From contig UQEY01000001.1 in assembly GCA_900540235.1 (NCBI GenBank), forward strand, positions 70,531 to 134,530: 64,000 nucleotides of DNA, given 5' to 3'. The notes under the pieces are model-generated. The model did no database searches. It saw only the letters and a program-made list of their open reading frames with translations, and was not told the DNA's origin. Shown here piece by piece: positions 26,811 through 34,422 of the stretch. Numbering within the stretch: position 1 is the stretch's first letter; each line of letters opens with the position of its first letter. The translations under genes and the position numbers were made by a program. The DNA is from an uncultured Eubacteriales bacterium. Lineage in GTDB: Bacteria > Bacillota > Clostridia > Oscillospirales > Acutalibacteraceae.

Positions 26811-26842
26811 AAACGGTTGTCATTTTTGGCAACCGTTTTTTA
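26811..26842 (+). terminator. Terminator of GH3 gene
   Basis: AAAACGGTTG / CAACCGTTTT stem around TCATTTTTGG, followed by a T-run. Confidence 0.85.
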
Positions 26843-26844
26843 CT

Positions 26845-26880
26845 GCAAAAAGCACCTTGCAAATTAATGCAAGGTGCTAA
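26845..26880 (-). terminator. Terminator of SDR gene (minus strand)
   Basis: Stem AGCACCTTGC / GCAAGGTGCT (26851-26860 / 26869-26878), followed on the minus strand by TTTTTGC. Together with the previous terminator it separates convergent genes. Confidence 0.8.
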
Positions 26881-26908
26881 TTTTATGTATTTACTTTTTA
26901 GACAAAGC

Positions 26909-28471
26909 TTAGTGCTTGATGTCATCCCACTTAACGCCGTTAATGTGGAAGAGGTCATCAAACTTGTAAACATTGTGTTCTTCCTTAGTGTGGTTAGGAT
27001 ACCAAACCTGAGCAAAGAATGGGTTAGTTTTAGCAACTTCGTCATAGTTCCATTCTTTCTGAGGAATGTAGCATTCAGGACACCAGTGACCGCCAAGAAG
27101 GATAAGAGCAGGTGAAGCTTCAAATTCAGCACCGCAAGTGCCGCATTTCCATTTAAGCTTAGTAGCCATGCCGCCCTTAACCATTGTTTCGCTGAGGCAT
27201 TCACCGCCACGGAACTTAGCTGCTTGCTTCATATCTTCAATGTCAAGCTCTGATTCAGGCTTGCTTTCATCATAACCATGGTCAAGCTTGAACTGTTCAG
27301 CAGCGCTGCTTTCTTTATCAAACTTGATGATTTCGAAGTCTTTCCAATTTGTAGGAATCTTGTTGTATTCTTCAAGTGAGCCATAGTAAGCTGACATTCT
27401 TTCAGGGTTGTTGGTCTTAACCCAGTCAAGTGTACCAAAGTCAGGGGTTTCGGCAATCTTCTTCATAAATGGCTTTGCACAAGCTGCAACAAGGTTCTTA
27501 GGAAGATATCTTGGTATCTTGAAGTAGAATTCAACATGGTCAGCAAGTCTGTTAAAGTAATCTTTAACAGGAAGATTTTCTCTGAAGTGGAGATAATCTT
27601 CAAGCTTGTCACCGTCTGCATAGAACTGACCGTGGAAGTTCTTAGTAATGAACCAGTTTGGCTCAAAGAGCTTTTCAGGGCCTGCGAGACCGAGAGTGCC
27701 GAGAAGGAGACATTCAAATTCATAGTTTGAAATTCTGTATTCCTTACCTGAACCGATATTGTAGAAGTGATTCCAGAAGTCAGAACCAAGGTTGCCTGCT
27801 TTATCTTCAAGAACAAGGTTACACATAAGTCTGCCTGAGTCTTCAACTGTACACCATTCAAGTACACCGTTAATAGGAACATGGAACATAATAGGGTCCA
27901 TGTTTTTAAGAATGTTAGGATAAAGGATACCTGACTGACGCATTACAACCCAGTTCTTAATGCCGCTTTCAACGAAAGTGCGTTCAGCAACAGTCTTTGA
28001 AATTGCATAGTGGTCATAAATAGAAATTTTGATAGGGTCGCCGCATCTACCCCAATGGATAGGGTAATTACGGTCGCCTGTTTCAGCAACAGTACCGACA
28101 TAGCAAACTTTAACAGCATCAGGGTTCGGCTGAGCAAGAACAGCCTTGCAAATGCTCTGAGCTGCACCGATATTTGTTTTCTGAGTTCTATAAGGCTTCC
28201 AGTCAGCAGTAGGTGAAACCATACCGCCAACATGAAGTACATAGTCAGAACCGGTTACGCCTTCAAGAACTGAATCATAATCGTTAAGGTCACCCCAAAC
28301 AATTTTGATATTTGGCTTTGCCATTAAATCTTTAAGTTTTTCTTCGTTCTTTGGGCTCTTTCTTGCAAGCATCTTAATGTTGATGTCGCTTGGGTGCTTG
28401 AGCATTTCCTGAACAGCAGCCCAACCCATATTACCTGTACCACCGGTAATAAATACGGTTTTCTTAGCCAT
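26909..28471 (-). CDS. NAD-dependent epimerase/dehydratase-like protein with C-terminal zinc ribbon
   Basis: 520 residues. The N-terminal extended SDR domain begins VFITGGTGNMGWAAVQ (NAD-binding GxxGxxG), has YAISKTVAE (Tyr-x-x-x-Lys catalytic pair, residues about 150-160), and a substrate domain to about residue 340. Near the C-terminus, about residues 448-475, KCGTCGAEF ... HWCPECY forms a four-Cys zinc ribbon, unusual for this family. It could be a sugar-nucleotide epimerase or oxidoreductase; the substrate is unknown. It has its own promoter and terminator, and AGGAGG lies before the ATG. Confidence 0.8.
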   Translation of the reverse strand: MAKKTVFITGGTGNMGWAAVQEMLKHPSDINIKMLARKSPKNEEKLKDLMAKPNIKIVWGDLNDYDSVLEGVTGSDYVLHVGGMVSPTADWKPYRTQKTNIGAAQSICKAVLAQPNPDAVKVCYVGTVAETGDRNYPIHWGRCGDPIKISIYDHYAISKTVAERTFVESGIKNWVVMRQSGILYPNILKNMDPIMFHVPINGVLEWCTVEDSGRLMCNLVLEDKAGNLGSDFWNHFYNIGSGKEYRISNYEFECLLLGTLGLAGPEKLFEPNWFITKNFHGQFYADGDKLEDYLHFRENLPVKDYFNRLADHVEFYFKIPRYLPKNLVAACAKPFMKKIAETPDFGTLDWVKTNNPERMSAYYGSLEEYNKIPTNWKDFEIIKFDKESSAAEQFKLDHGYDESKPESELDIEDMKQAAKFRGGECLSETMVKGGMATKLKWKCGTCGAEFEASPALILLGGHWCPECYIPQKEWNYDEVAKTNPFFAQVWYPNHTKEEHNVYKFDDLFHINGVKWDDIKH

Positions 28472-28513
28472 AATTTTCCTCCTTATAAGGCTTACGCCTT
28501 TAATTGCTATCTA

Positions 28514-28542
28514 ATTATAAACTATTTATTAAGAAATTACAA
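28514..28542 (-). promoter_or_regulatory. Sigma-A promoter of SDR gene
   Basis: Minus strand TTGTAA (28542-28537), 17 bases, TATAAT (28519-28514). Confidence 0.65.
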
Positions 28543-28582
28543 TAGGAAATATAAAATAACCTTTATAATTTATAAATATTTG

Positions 28583-28611
28583 TTGACTTTGTGGGTATAT
28601 TGATGTATTAT
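28583..28611 (+). promoter_or_regulatory. Sigma-A promoter of metK
   Basis: TTGACT (28583-28588), 17 bases, TATTAT (28606-28611). It places the transcript start just before the riboswitch. Confidence 0.7.
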
Positions 28612-28627
28612 ATATGCGATGTTAATA

Positions 28628-28730
28628 TGCTTTATCAAGAGTGGTTGAGGGACAGGCCCAATGAAACCACAGCAACCTGCTTTTTGAGTAAGGTGCTAAT
28701 ACCTGCGGCTTACCGAGTGATGATAGCTTT
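28628..28730 (+). ncRNA. SAM-I (S-box) riboswitch
   Basis: The conserved S-box core is present: TTATCAAGAG, GTGGTTGAGGGACAGGCCC, ATGAAACCAC, AGCAACC, then AAGGTGCTAATACCTGC and a closing GATGATAGC that pairs back with GCTTTATC. In the SAM-I family, SAM binding stabilises P1 and frees a terminator. Its place directly upstream of metK fits feedback control of SAM synthesis. Confidence 0.93.
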
Positions 28731-28732
28731 GT

Positions 28733-28759
28733 GCACACGCTCGTTTCGTGTGCTTTTTT
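28733..28759 (+). terminator. Riboswitch-controlled terminator of metK
   Basis: Stem GCACACG / CGTGTGC followed by six Ts, 3 bases past the S-box aptamer. It is the expected OFF-switch expression platform. Confidence 0.9.
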
Positions 28760-28805
28760 CTTTTTTAAAGCAATTAACAAATATTTTTGATGAGAGGAAT
28801 TCATT

Positions 28806-29984
28806 ATGTCAAAACATTTGTTTACCAGTGAATCTGTAACAAAAGGTCATCCGGACAAAATCTGTGACCAAATTTCAGATGCTATTCTTGATGCTATGCT
28901 TGAGCAAGACCCTCAAAGCCGTGTTGCTTGCGAAACTACTTGCACTACCGGTCAGGTTCTTGTAATGGGTGAAATTACAACTAAAGCTTCGGTTGATATT
29001 CCGTCAATCGTCAGAAAAACCGTTTGTGATATCGGCTATGATGACGATAAGAAAGGCTTTAACGGCAATACTTGTGCTGTTTTGCTCGCTCTCGACCGTC
29101 AGTCACCTGATATTGCTATGGGCGTTGATAAGTCACTTGAACTTAAAAATGATGAAGAAGATGAGTATAACCTTAACGGTGCAGGCGACCAGGGTATGAT
29201 GTTTGGTTACGCTTGCAACGAAACTAAGGAACTTATGCCGCTTCCAATCAGCCTTGCTCACAAGCTTGCTGTTAAGCTTACAGAGGTTAGGGAAAACGGT
29301 ACTTTACCTTATCTTTATGCCGACGGTAAAACTCAGGTTACAGTTGAATACGAAGACGATAAGCCTGTAAAGGTTACTGCTGTTGTTGTTTCAAGTCAGC
29401 ATAGCGCCGATGTTGAGCTTTCTCAGCTTAGAAACGATATTATTGAAAAGGTAATTAAAACTACTATCCCTGCTGAATTTATTGACGAGGATACAAAGTA
29501 TTTTGTGAACCCAACCGGCAGATTTGTTATCGGCGGTCCTCACGGTGATTCAGGTCTTACCGGTCGTAAGATTATTGTTGATACATACGGCGGATATGCT
29601 CGTCACGGCGGCGGTGCATTCAGCGGTAAAGACCCTACAAAGGTTGACAGAAGTGCCGCTTACGCTTCCCGTTGGGTTGCTAAAAATATCGTTGCCGCAG
29701 GTCTTGCAGATAAGTGCGAAGTTGAACTTGCTTACGCTATCGGTGTTGCTAAGCCTGTTTCTGTTATGGTTGATACTTTCGGTACAGGTAAGCTTGACGA
29801 CGAAAAGATTGCAGATATCGTTAATAAGGTATTTGACCTTCGTCCGTCTGCTATTATTGACAGACTCGACCTCAGAAAGCCAATTTATAAGAATGTTGCA
29901 GCTTACGGTCATATGGGCAGGGAAGACCTCGGTGTTTCATGGGAAAAGACCGATATGGTTGATGAAATCAAAAAGTATATGTAA
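28806..29984 (+). CDS. metK: S-adenosylmethionine synthase
   Basis: 392-residue cytosolic enzyme making SAM from ATP and methionine. Family signatures are clear: [21 protein letters not shown] at the start (ATP-binding His), [12 protein letters not shown] near residue 122, and [19 protein letters not shown] near residue 270. Full length. Expression is controlled by the upstream SAM-I riboswitch, and a terminator closes the unit. Confidence 0.98.
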   Translation: MSKHLFTSESVTKGHPDKICDQISDAILDAMLEQDPQSRVACETTCTTGQVLVMGEITTKASVDIPSIVRKTVCDIGYDDDKKGFNGNTCAVLLALDRQSPDIAMGVDKSLELKNDEEDEYNLNGAGDQGMMFGYACNETKELMPLPISLAHKLAVKLTEVRENGTLPYLYADGKTQVTVEYEDDKPVKVTAVVVSSQHSADVELSQLRNDIIEKVIKTTIPAEFIDEDTKYFVNPTGRFVIGGPHGDSGLTGRKIIVDTYGGYARHGGGAFSGKDPTKVDRSAAYASRWVAKNIVAAGLADKCEVELAYAIGVAKPVSVMVDTFGTGKLDDEKIADIVNKVFDLRPSAIIDRLDLRKPIYKNVAAYGHMGREDLGVSWEKTDMVDEIKKYM

Positions 29985-29996
29985 TTATATAAATGC

Positions 29997-30027
29997 AAAA
30001 AGCTCGGTTAATTCCGAGCTTTTATTT
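29997..30027 (+). terminator. Terminator of metK
   Basis: Stem AAGCTCGG / CCGAGCTT with loop TTAATT, then TTATTTTTT. Confidence 0.9.
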
Positions 30028-30053
30028 TTTGATGTGATAAATTATAGTTTAGC

Positions 30054-30140
30054 GGGAAAACGCAGTTCACCCATACGGTGATTTTCTATTTTAAATAGTC
30101 TAAAATGATAAGATTTTCGTAGGGGCGACCTGTGGTCGCC
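30054..30140. repeat. MITE-like element, copy 2
   Basis: Shares ends and interior with 4205-4293, including exact TCTAAAATGATAAGATTTTC and CGTAGGGG. The left end is degenerate (CGCAGTTCACCC). The right hairpin reads GGCGACC-TGT-GGTCGCC, both arms changed relative to copy 1 so the stem is kept. Confidence 0.7.
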
Positions 30141-30148
30141 TTTATAAT

Positions 30149-30580
30149 TTATTTTCCTTTATTATATTTTAATAACGAGCCTAAATAATACAAAACGATG
30201 TATAAAACAGGTACAAGGCAAGCGATAATAATATCTCTAATTCCATTGTAATTATTAAACAAACCTCTTACTAACATTTCATTAGTGAAGAGAAACATAA
30301 AATAAGTGTCTGGCATTGTAATATGCAGTATACTTATAATTTCTAAAATAATTAATACTGTTAAATAAGAGAATGACGATTTTTTGTTTAGTCTTTTTGA
30401 AAAGAAGATGCCAAATATGAACGGACAAACGAATGAAAAAATAATTAATATTACAACAAATTGGTTAGATAAATTGCCGTTTGACGCAGAAATATTAATC
30501 AAAGGTAAAACAGATGTAATTGAAATAGATAATCCAAGCATTAATGTATCTATAACATAATCTTTTAATGAATACTTCAT
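30149..30580 (-). CDS. Four-helix membrane protein of unknown function
   Basis: 143 residues with four hydrophobic segments (about 12-30, 38-58, 70-90, 118-137) separated by short basic loops (FFSKRLNKKSS). No family motif recognised. A good GGAGG ribosome site and a promoter (30600-30628) support that it is real. It is isolated between the MITE-like element and the nucleoside phosphorylase gene, both transcribed the same way. Confidence 0.6.
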   Translation of the reverse strand: MKYSLKDYVIDTLMLGLSISITSVLPLINISASNGNLSNQFVVILIIFSFVCPFIFGIFFSKRLNKKSSFSYLTVLIILEIISILHITMPDTYFMFLFTNEMLVRGLFNNYNGIRDIIIACLVPVLYIVLYYLGSLLKYNKGK

Positions 30581-30599
30581 ATAACCACCTCCGATTTAA

Positions 30600-30628
30600 A
30601 TATAACATAAAAGTGTGAATATTGTCAA
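30600..30628 (-). promoter_or_regulatory. Promoter of the 30149-30580 membrane protein
   Basis: Minus strand TTGACA (30628-30623), 17 bases, TTATAT (30605-30600). A second TTGACA lies 10 bases upstream (30638-30633). Confidence 0.6.
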
Positions 30629-30655
30629 ATAATTGTCAAAGTGTTTATATTTAAT

Positions 30656-31414
30656 TTATTTTAAATTTAACGCAAAATCAATACATTTGTTAAAAAAATC
30701 TTTTCTTTGCTTTTCTGTCATTGTCCATTTCCAAGATTTTTCATTCTCGTTTAATGGGTGCTTGTCCGATGCGATAAGAATTGAAATTGAATTTAAACCG
30801 AGATATTTGCTGACTGAATATATTGCAGATGTTTCCATATCAACTCCGATTGCTCCTTTGCTGCGCCACAATTCTTCTTTAAAGAAAGTTTGACGATATA
30901 CCGCATCAGTTGATACGATAGGGAAATTGTATGAATTATTTATAAATCCCGTTGCTTTTTTCAAAAGCATTGCATCAGGTTCAAAAAATTCAGCGGTTTC
31001 ATAATAATGCAAAGAGGTTCCTTCTTCGCTAAATGCTTTATTAGGAATTAAAATATCACCACTGTTTACATTACTTGAAAAAGAGCCAAACATACCTATT
31101 GTTATTATGTTTTTAACATCTAATGCGGCAAGAGTTTCAATGGTATCAACTGCCTGAGGTGCGCCATATCCGCCGTGTAAAAAACAAATATCCGAATTAT
31201 TAATTTTATAAATAGGACAGGAATTTAAAAAGCGTGGAAAATGATTACTGATTTTTTTAGTTTTATAATGTTTAGTTGTATATTCAATACCGCCACGCAT
31301 GAAAAATAAAATTGCTGTTTTTGGCAGTTTGTCTATTTTATTACTGTGTGAACTCGCTATATGTTTTTTAGCAGTGATTATGGCAGGTGTATTATCGTTT
31401 TTAAATTTCCACAT
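30656..31414 (-). CDS. Nucleoside phosphorylase family protein (PNP/UDP superfamily)
   Basis: 252 residues. The phosphorylase-I fold is shown by ITIGMFGSFSSNVNSGDILIP (Gly-rich phosphate site, residues about 95-115) and GVDMETSAIYSVSKYLG near residue 190, where Met-Glu binds ribose in this superfamily. ASDKHPLNENEKSW near the end supplies the base-binding Asp. It may be uridine/purine phosphorylase for salvage or a related nucleosidase; the exact base is unclear. It lies downstream of proC with a hairpin between. Confidence 0.82.
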   Translation of the reverse strand: MWKFKNDNTPAIITAKKHIASSHSNKIDKLPKTAILFFMRGGIEYTTKHYKTKKISNHFPRFLNSCPIYKINNSDICFLHGGYGAPQAVDTIETLAALDVKNIITIGMFGSFSSNVNSGDILIPNKAFSEEGTSLHYYETAEFFEPDAMLLKKATGFINNSYNFPIVSTDAVYRQTFFKEELWRSKGAIGVDMETSAIYSVSKYLGLNSISILIASDKHPLNENEKSWKWTMTEKQRKDFFNKCIDFALNLK

Positions 31415-31437
31415 AGTTCTTCCTCATTAAAAATAAA

Positions 31438-31456
31438 GGGTGAACTGTGTTCACCC
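31438..31456 (-). repeat. GGTGAAC hairpin repeat, possible terminator of proC
   Basis: GGGTGAAC-TGT-GTTCACCC is a variant of the GGCGAAC repeat with matching changes on both arms. On the minus strand it is followed by TTTATTTTT, so it can act as the proC terminator. Confidence 0.7.
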
Positions 31457-31467
31457 TCAAAGAGTTA

Positions 31468-32259
31468 TTATAATTTCTTGTCCTTATCAAGTGCTTTATC
31501 AACTGCATTGTGAACCGCTGCTTCAAAGCCGTCCGCTTGGAGTGAAGTTACGCCCTCGATAGTTGTGCCGCCCGGAGAGCATACATTGTCAATAAGCTGC
31601 CACGGGTGTTCGCCGCTTTCCAAAATCATTTTTGCGCTGCCTAAAACAGTTTGAGCAGAAATCATAAGTGCATCGCTTTTTTTCATTCCGTTTTTAACAC
31701 CGGCACGAGCCATGGCATCAATAAACATATATGCAAAAGCAGGACCGCAACCGCCGATAACACCGAAAAGAGGGAAGAAACTTTCATCAAGGCAAAGCAC
31801 TTTGCCGATAGCATTCAAAAGAAGTTCAACATTAGCTTTGTCATCGTCATTTACAAGCTCGTTAAAACAGTATGCTGAAATTGCTTCGCCGACTTTTGCA
31901 TTGATGTTAGGCATAACTCTGACGATTTTAGCCTTGCATTTAAGGTTGCTCTCGATAAATTCAATGGTTTTACCTGCGGCAATGGAAATTAAAAGCTTGT
32001 CACCTACTTCGCCGTCAATAGTGTTCAATACAGAAGATTGAACATTTGGCTTAACTGCAAGGAAAATTATATCGCTTGACTTAACAACTTCAATTTCACT
32101 TTTGCAGGCATTAATCTGCTTGCTTTCAACTGCTTTATTTACTGCCGGCTCATAAATGTCATAAGCGTAAACATCCGATGAATTGACCGCATTATTATCA
32201 ATAATCCCGTTAATGATTGCAGACGCCATATTGCCGCAACCTATGAAACCTATTTTCAT
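31468..32259 (-). CDS. proC: Pyrroline-5-carboxylate reductase
   Basis: 263 residues; NAD(P)H-dependent last step of proline synthesis. Rossmann start KIGFIGCGNMASAIINGI, conserved VRVMPNINAKVGEA near residue 115, and the C-terminal signature with SPGGTTIEGVTSLQ. Full length with normal features. proA and proB are not in the window. Confidence 0.96.
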   Translation of the reverse strand: MKIGFIGCGNMASAIINGIIDNNAVNSSDVYAYDIYEPAVNKAVESKQINACKSEIEVVKSSDIIFLAVKPNVQSSVLNTIDGEVGDKLLISIAAGKTIEFIESNLKCKAKIVRVMPNINAKVGEAISAYCFNELVNDDDKANVELLLNAIGKVLCLDESFFPLFGVIGGCGPAFAYMFIDAMARAGVKNGMKKSDALMISAQTVLGSAKMILESGEHPWQLIDNVCSPGGTTIEGVTSLQADGFEAAVHNAVDKALDKDKKL

Positions 32260-32302
32260 ATTTACACATCCTTTAATTTGCTTATTTTATAATAGCATTA
32301 TT

Positions 32303-32587
32303 TTATTCATTATTCAATGTTTTCTTGTCTTTTAATTTTCTGTATTTTTCTTTTGTGGCAAGTCCTCCTCTTATATGCCTTTCTGCTTTATTTTGCTCAA
32401 GTACCTGCTTAACCTCACTGCATAAAAGTGGGTTAATCATAGCAAGTCGTTTTGTAACATCGTTATGTACTGTTGATTTGCTAATTCCGAACACAACAGC
32501 GGCTTGTCTTACGGTAGCACCTGTTGCAATTATGTAGTGACCTAAATCTATGCATCTTTTTTCTACATTACCAATCAAAGATTTCAC
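32303..32587 (-). CDS. spoIIID: Sporulation transcription regulator SpoIIID
   Basis: 94-residue DNA-binding protein that tunes the sigma-E regulon in the mother cell. The helix-turn-helix (TVRQAAVVFGISKSTVHNDV, residues about 25-44) and the basic C-terminus (GGLATKEKYRKLKDKK) match the family. AAGGAAGGTG precedes the start codon. It lies 43 bases upstream of proC in the same direction. Confidence 0.95.
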   Translation of the reverse strand: MKSLIGNVEKRCIDLGHYIIATGATVRQAAVVFGISKSTVHNDVTKRLAMINPLLCSEVKQVLEQNKAERHIRGGLATKEKYRKLKDKKTLNNE

Positions 32588-32621
32588 CTTCCTTGGTAAT
32601 GTATATGAAAAGATATGTAAA

Positions 32622-32655
32622 ATAGAACAAACCCCACACCGATTAGATGTGGGGT
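32622..32655 (-). terminator. Terminator of the 32664-33146 gene
   Basis: Stem ACCCCACA / TGTGGGGT (32631-32638 / 32648-32655), followed on the minus strand by TTGTTCTATTTT. Confidence 0.75.
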
Positions 32656-32663
32656 AAAGTTAA

Positions 32664-33146
32664 TTATTTTGCCTTTGCGGTAGTTTCTGTAGCAACTTCG
32701 CCGATAAGGTCGGCAAGTGTCTTTTGTTGAAGTTCGTCAACAGAATCATATTTGTTTTCTTCTGTTTCTTTACCGTCTTCAAGAAGAGTTAAAGTAAGAG
32801 TTTTACCTCTGACTTTATATTTGTAGTTAACCTTAGCCTGTGAGCTTGGGTTGATAAGTGTCAATTTGTTGCCTTTAACAGTGTACTTACCTGAGAAGTT
32901 AACTGTTGAAAGGTAAGAGTCATATGTACCGTCTTCATAAAATACATAAGCTGAAAGACCCGGTGATGACTGACTTTGCCATTTGCCTACGAGCTTGTCT
33001 TCGTTTGAAAATGCGCTGCTTACTGCTGCTGCAGGGCTTTGGTCTGTTGCAACGCAATAGATACCGCCGGCAGCTACAAGCGCAACAATCACAGCAACAA
33101 CAATAATTATAGCAAGCTTTCCTTTTGATAATTTTGCCTTTGCCAT
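32664..33146 (-). CDS. Membrane-anchored small beta-barrel-like protein
   Basis: 160 residues: a basic start, one TM helix at about 10-33 (AIIIVVAVIVALVAAGGIY), then an outward domain with LVGKWQS ... YVFYEDGTYDSY ... GKYTVKGNKLTL. This repeated strand pattern is seen in lipocalin-like/DUF5640 domains of Clostridia. The function is unknown. It ends with a Thr/Ala/Lys-rich tail. It lies 4 bases after the PRPP-synthetase-family gene, so the two are probably co-transcribed. Confidence 0.7.
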   Translation of the reverse strand: MAKAKLSKGKLAIIIVVAVIVALVAAGGIYCVATDQSPAAAVSSAFSNEDKLVGKWQSQSSPGLSAYVFYEDGTYDSYLSTVNFSGKYTVKGNKLTLINPSSQAKVNYKYKVRGKTLTLTLLEDGKETEENKYDSVDELQQKTLADLIGEVATETTAKAK

Positions 33147-33150
33147 AAAT

Positions 33151-34329
33151 TTACTCCTTTAAACCTTTGTTCTTTAATAATACATCAATCTTATTTGAAG
33201 AATCAAGGAGAGAAGATACCGACATATCGTGGTTGAGTGTGTCAATCAAATATGCAGCATATTTTGAAAGCTCAACACTTACATACCATTCTCTGCTTAA
33301 AAGTTCAGGTGATTGATATACACCGTTTGTTGTGAATACTCTATAGAATACACCATCTGCATATGCTTTGTCAAATACATCAAGACCGTTGCAGAAAAGA
33401 CCGAATGTAGTACAAACAAAAATTCTGTTGCAACCTAAGTTTTTAAGCTTCATTGCAACTTCAAGCATTGATTCGCCGGATGAAATCATATCATCAACAA
33501 TAATAATATCTTTGCCTTTTACGGAATCACCGAGATATTGATGTTCAACAATAGGGTTTCTGCCGTTAACAACTCTTGTATAATCTCTTCTCTTGTAGAA
33601 CATACCGAGATTTACACCGAGTTGAGTTGCAAAGTAAATACATCTGTGAAGTGCGCCTTCATCAGGAGAAATAATCATTAAATGGTCTTTGTCAATTTTC
33701 AAGTCATCAATGTTATTAACAAGAGCCTTAATCATTTGATAAGTTGGCATAACATTTTCAAATGACTTGTCAGGAATAGCGTTTTGTACTCTCTGGTCGT
33801 GAGCGTCAAATGTAATGATATTTTCAACACCCAAATGTACGAGTTCTTTAAGCGCCATTGCACAGTCGAGTGATTCTCTAGAACTTCTCTTGTGCTGCCT
33901 GCCTTCATAAAGCATAGGCATAATAACGGAAACTCTTTTAGCCTTTGAGCAAATTGCAGAAATGACTCTCTTTAAATCTGAAAAGTGATCGTCAGGTGAC
34001 ATAGGAACTTCCATTCCGTACATATTGTATTTGCAACTGTAGTTGAATACATCACAAACAATGTAAATATCGTAACCTCTTACAGTTTCGTTAATAACAC
34101 CTTTGCCTTCGCCGCTGCCAAAACGAGGAATTGAGATGTCAATTTTATATGTATCTCTCTGATAACCGAAAAATGCGATTGATTCCGCATGCTCAATAGC
34201 TTGTGTTTTACGCCATTTTACAAGGTATTTATCAATCTTGTCGGTTAATTCTTCGCATCCCGGCATACCGATGATGCCGAGCGGACCTATAGGAATTGTG
34301 TTAATGCTGATTGCTGTTTGTCTTGCCAT
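33151..34329 (-). CDS. Ribose-phosphate pyrophosphokinase family protein (long form)
   Basis: 392 residues against about 315 in canonical Prs. The PRPP-binding loop IIIVDDMISSGESM is clear near residue 275. The N-terminal half contains RFGSGEGKGV and the FDAHDQRVQNAI segment, equivalent to the Prs DLHAxQIQGFF region. It probably makes PRPP for nucleotide synthesis, but the divergent flanks leave room for another phosphoribosyl role. It has a promoter at 34364-34392 and GAGAGGAG upstream. Confidence 0.8.
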   Translation of the reverse strand: MARQTAISINTIPIGPLGIIGMPGCEELTDKIDKYLVKWRKTQAIEHAESIAFFGYQRDTYKIDISIPRFGSGEGKGVINETVRGYDIYIVCDVFNYSCKYNMYGMEVPMSPDDHFSDLKRVISAICSKAKRVSVIMPMLYEGRQHKRSSRESLDCAMALKELVHLGVENIITFDAHDQRVQNAIPDKSFENVMPTYQMIKALVNNIDDLKIDKDHLMIISPDEGALHRCIYFATQLGVNLGMFYKRRDYTRVVNGRNPIVEHQYLGDSVKGKDIIIVDDMISSGESMLEVAMKLKNLGCNRIFVCTTFGLFCNGLDVFDKAYADGVFYRVFTTNGVYQSPELLSREWYVSVELSKYAAYLIDTLNHDMSVSSLLDSSNKIDVLLKNKGLKE

Positions 34330-34363
34330 GTTAATAAGACGCTCCTCTCAAAAGTTCACGATT

Positions 34364-34392
34364 ATTCTACAATAAAAGCATAATATTGTAAA
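34364..34392 (-). promoter_or_regulatory. Sigma-A promoter of PRPP-synthetase-family gene
   Basis: Minus strand TTTACA (34392-34387), 17 bases, TAGAAT (34369-34364). Confidence 0.6.
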
Positions 34393-34422
34393 TATGTTTT
34401 TTTAAAATATGCTGTTTTTTAA

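Larger units (their letters stand above)
28472..28805. other. 334-base divergent regulatory region
   Basis: No gene seen. It contains a minus-strand promoter for the SDR gene, a small AAGGC/GCCTT hairpin at 28487-28501, a plus-strand promoter, a SAM-I riboswitch and its terminator in front of metK. Confidence 0.85.

Noticed and set aside
26791..27210. Open frame on the minus strand overlapping the SDR gene end
   Set aside because: It runs across both terminators and lies in another frame of the zinc-ribbon SDR gene.
30633..30893. 86-codon plus-strand open frame
   Set aside because: It lies opposite the nucleoside phosphorylase and its promoter region; no ribosome site.
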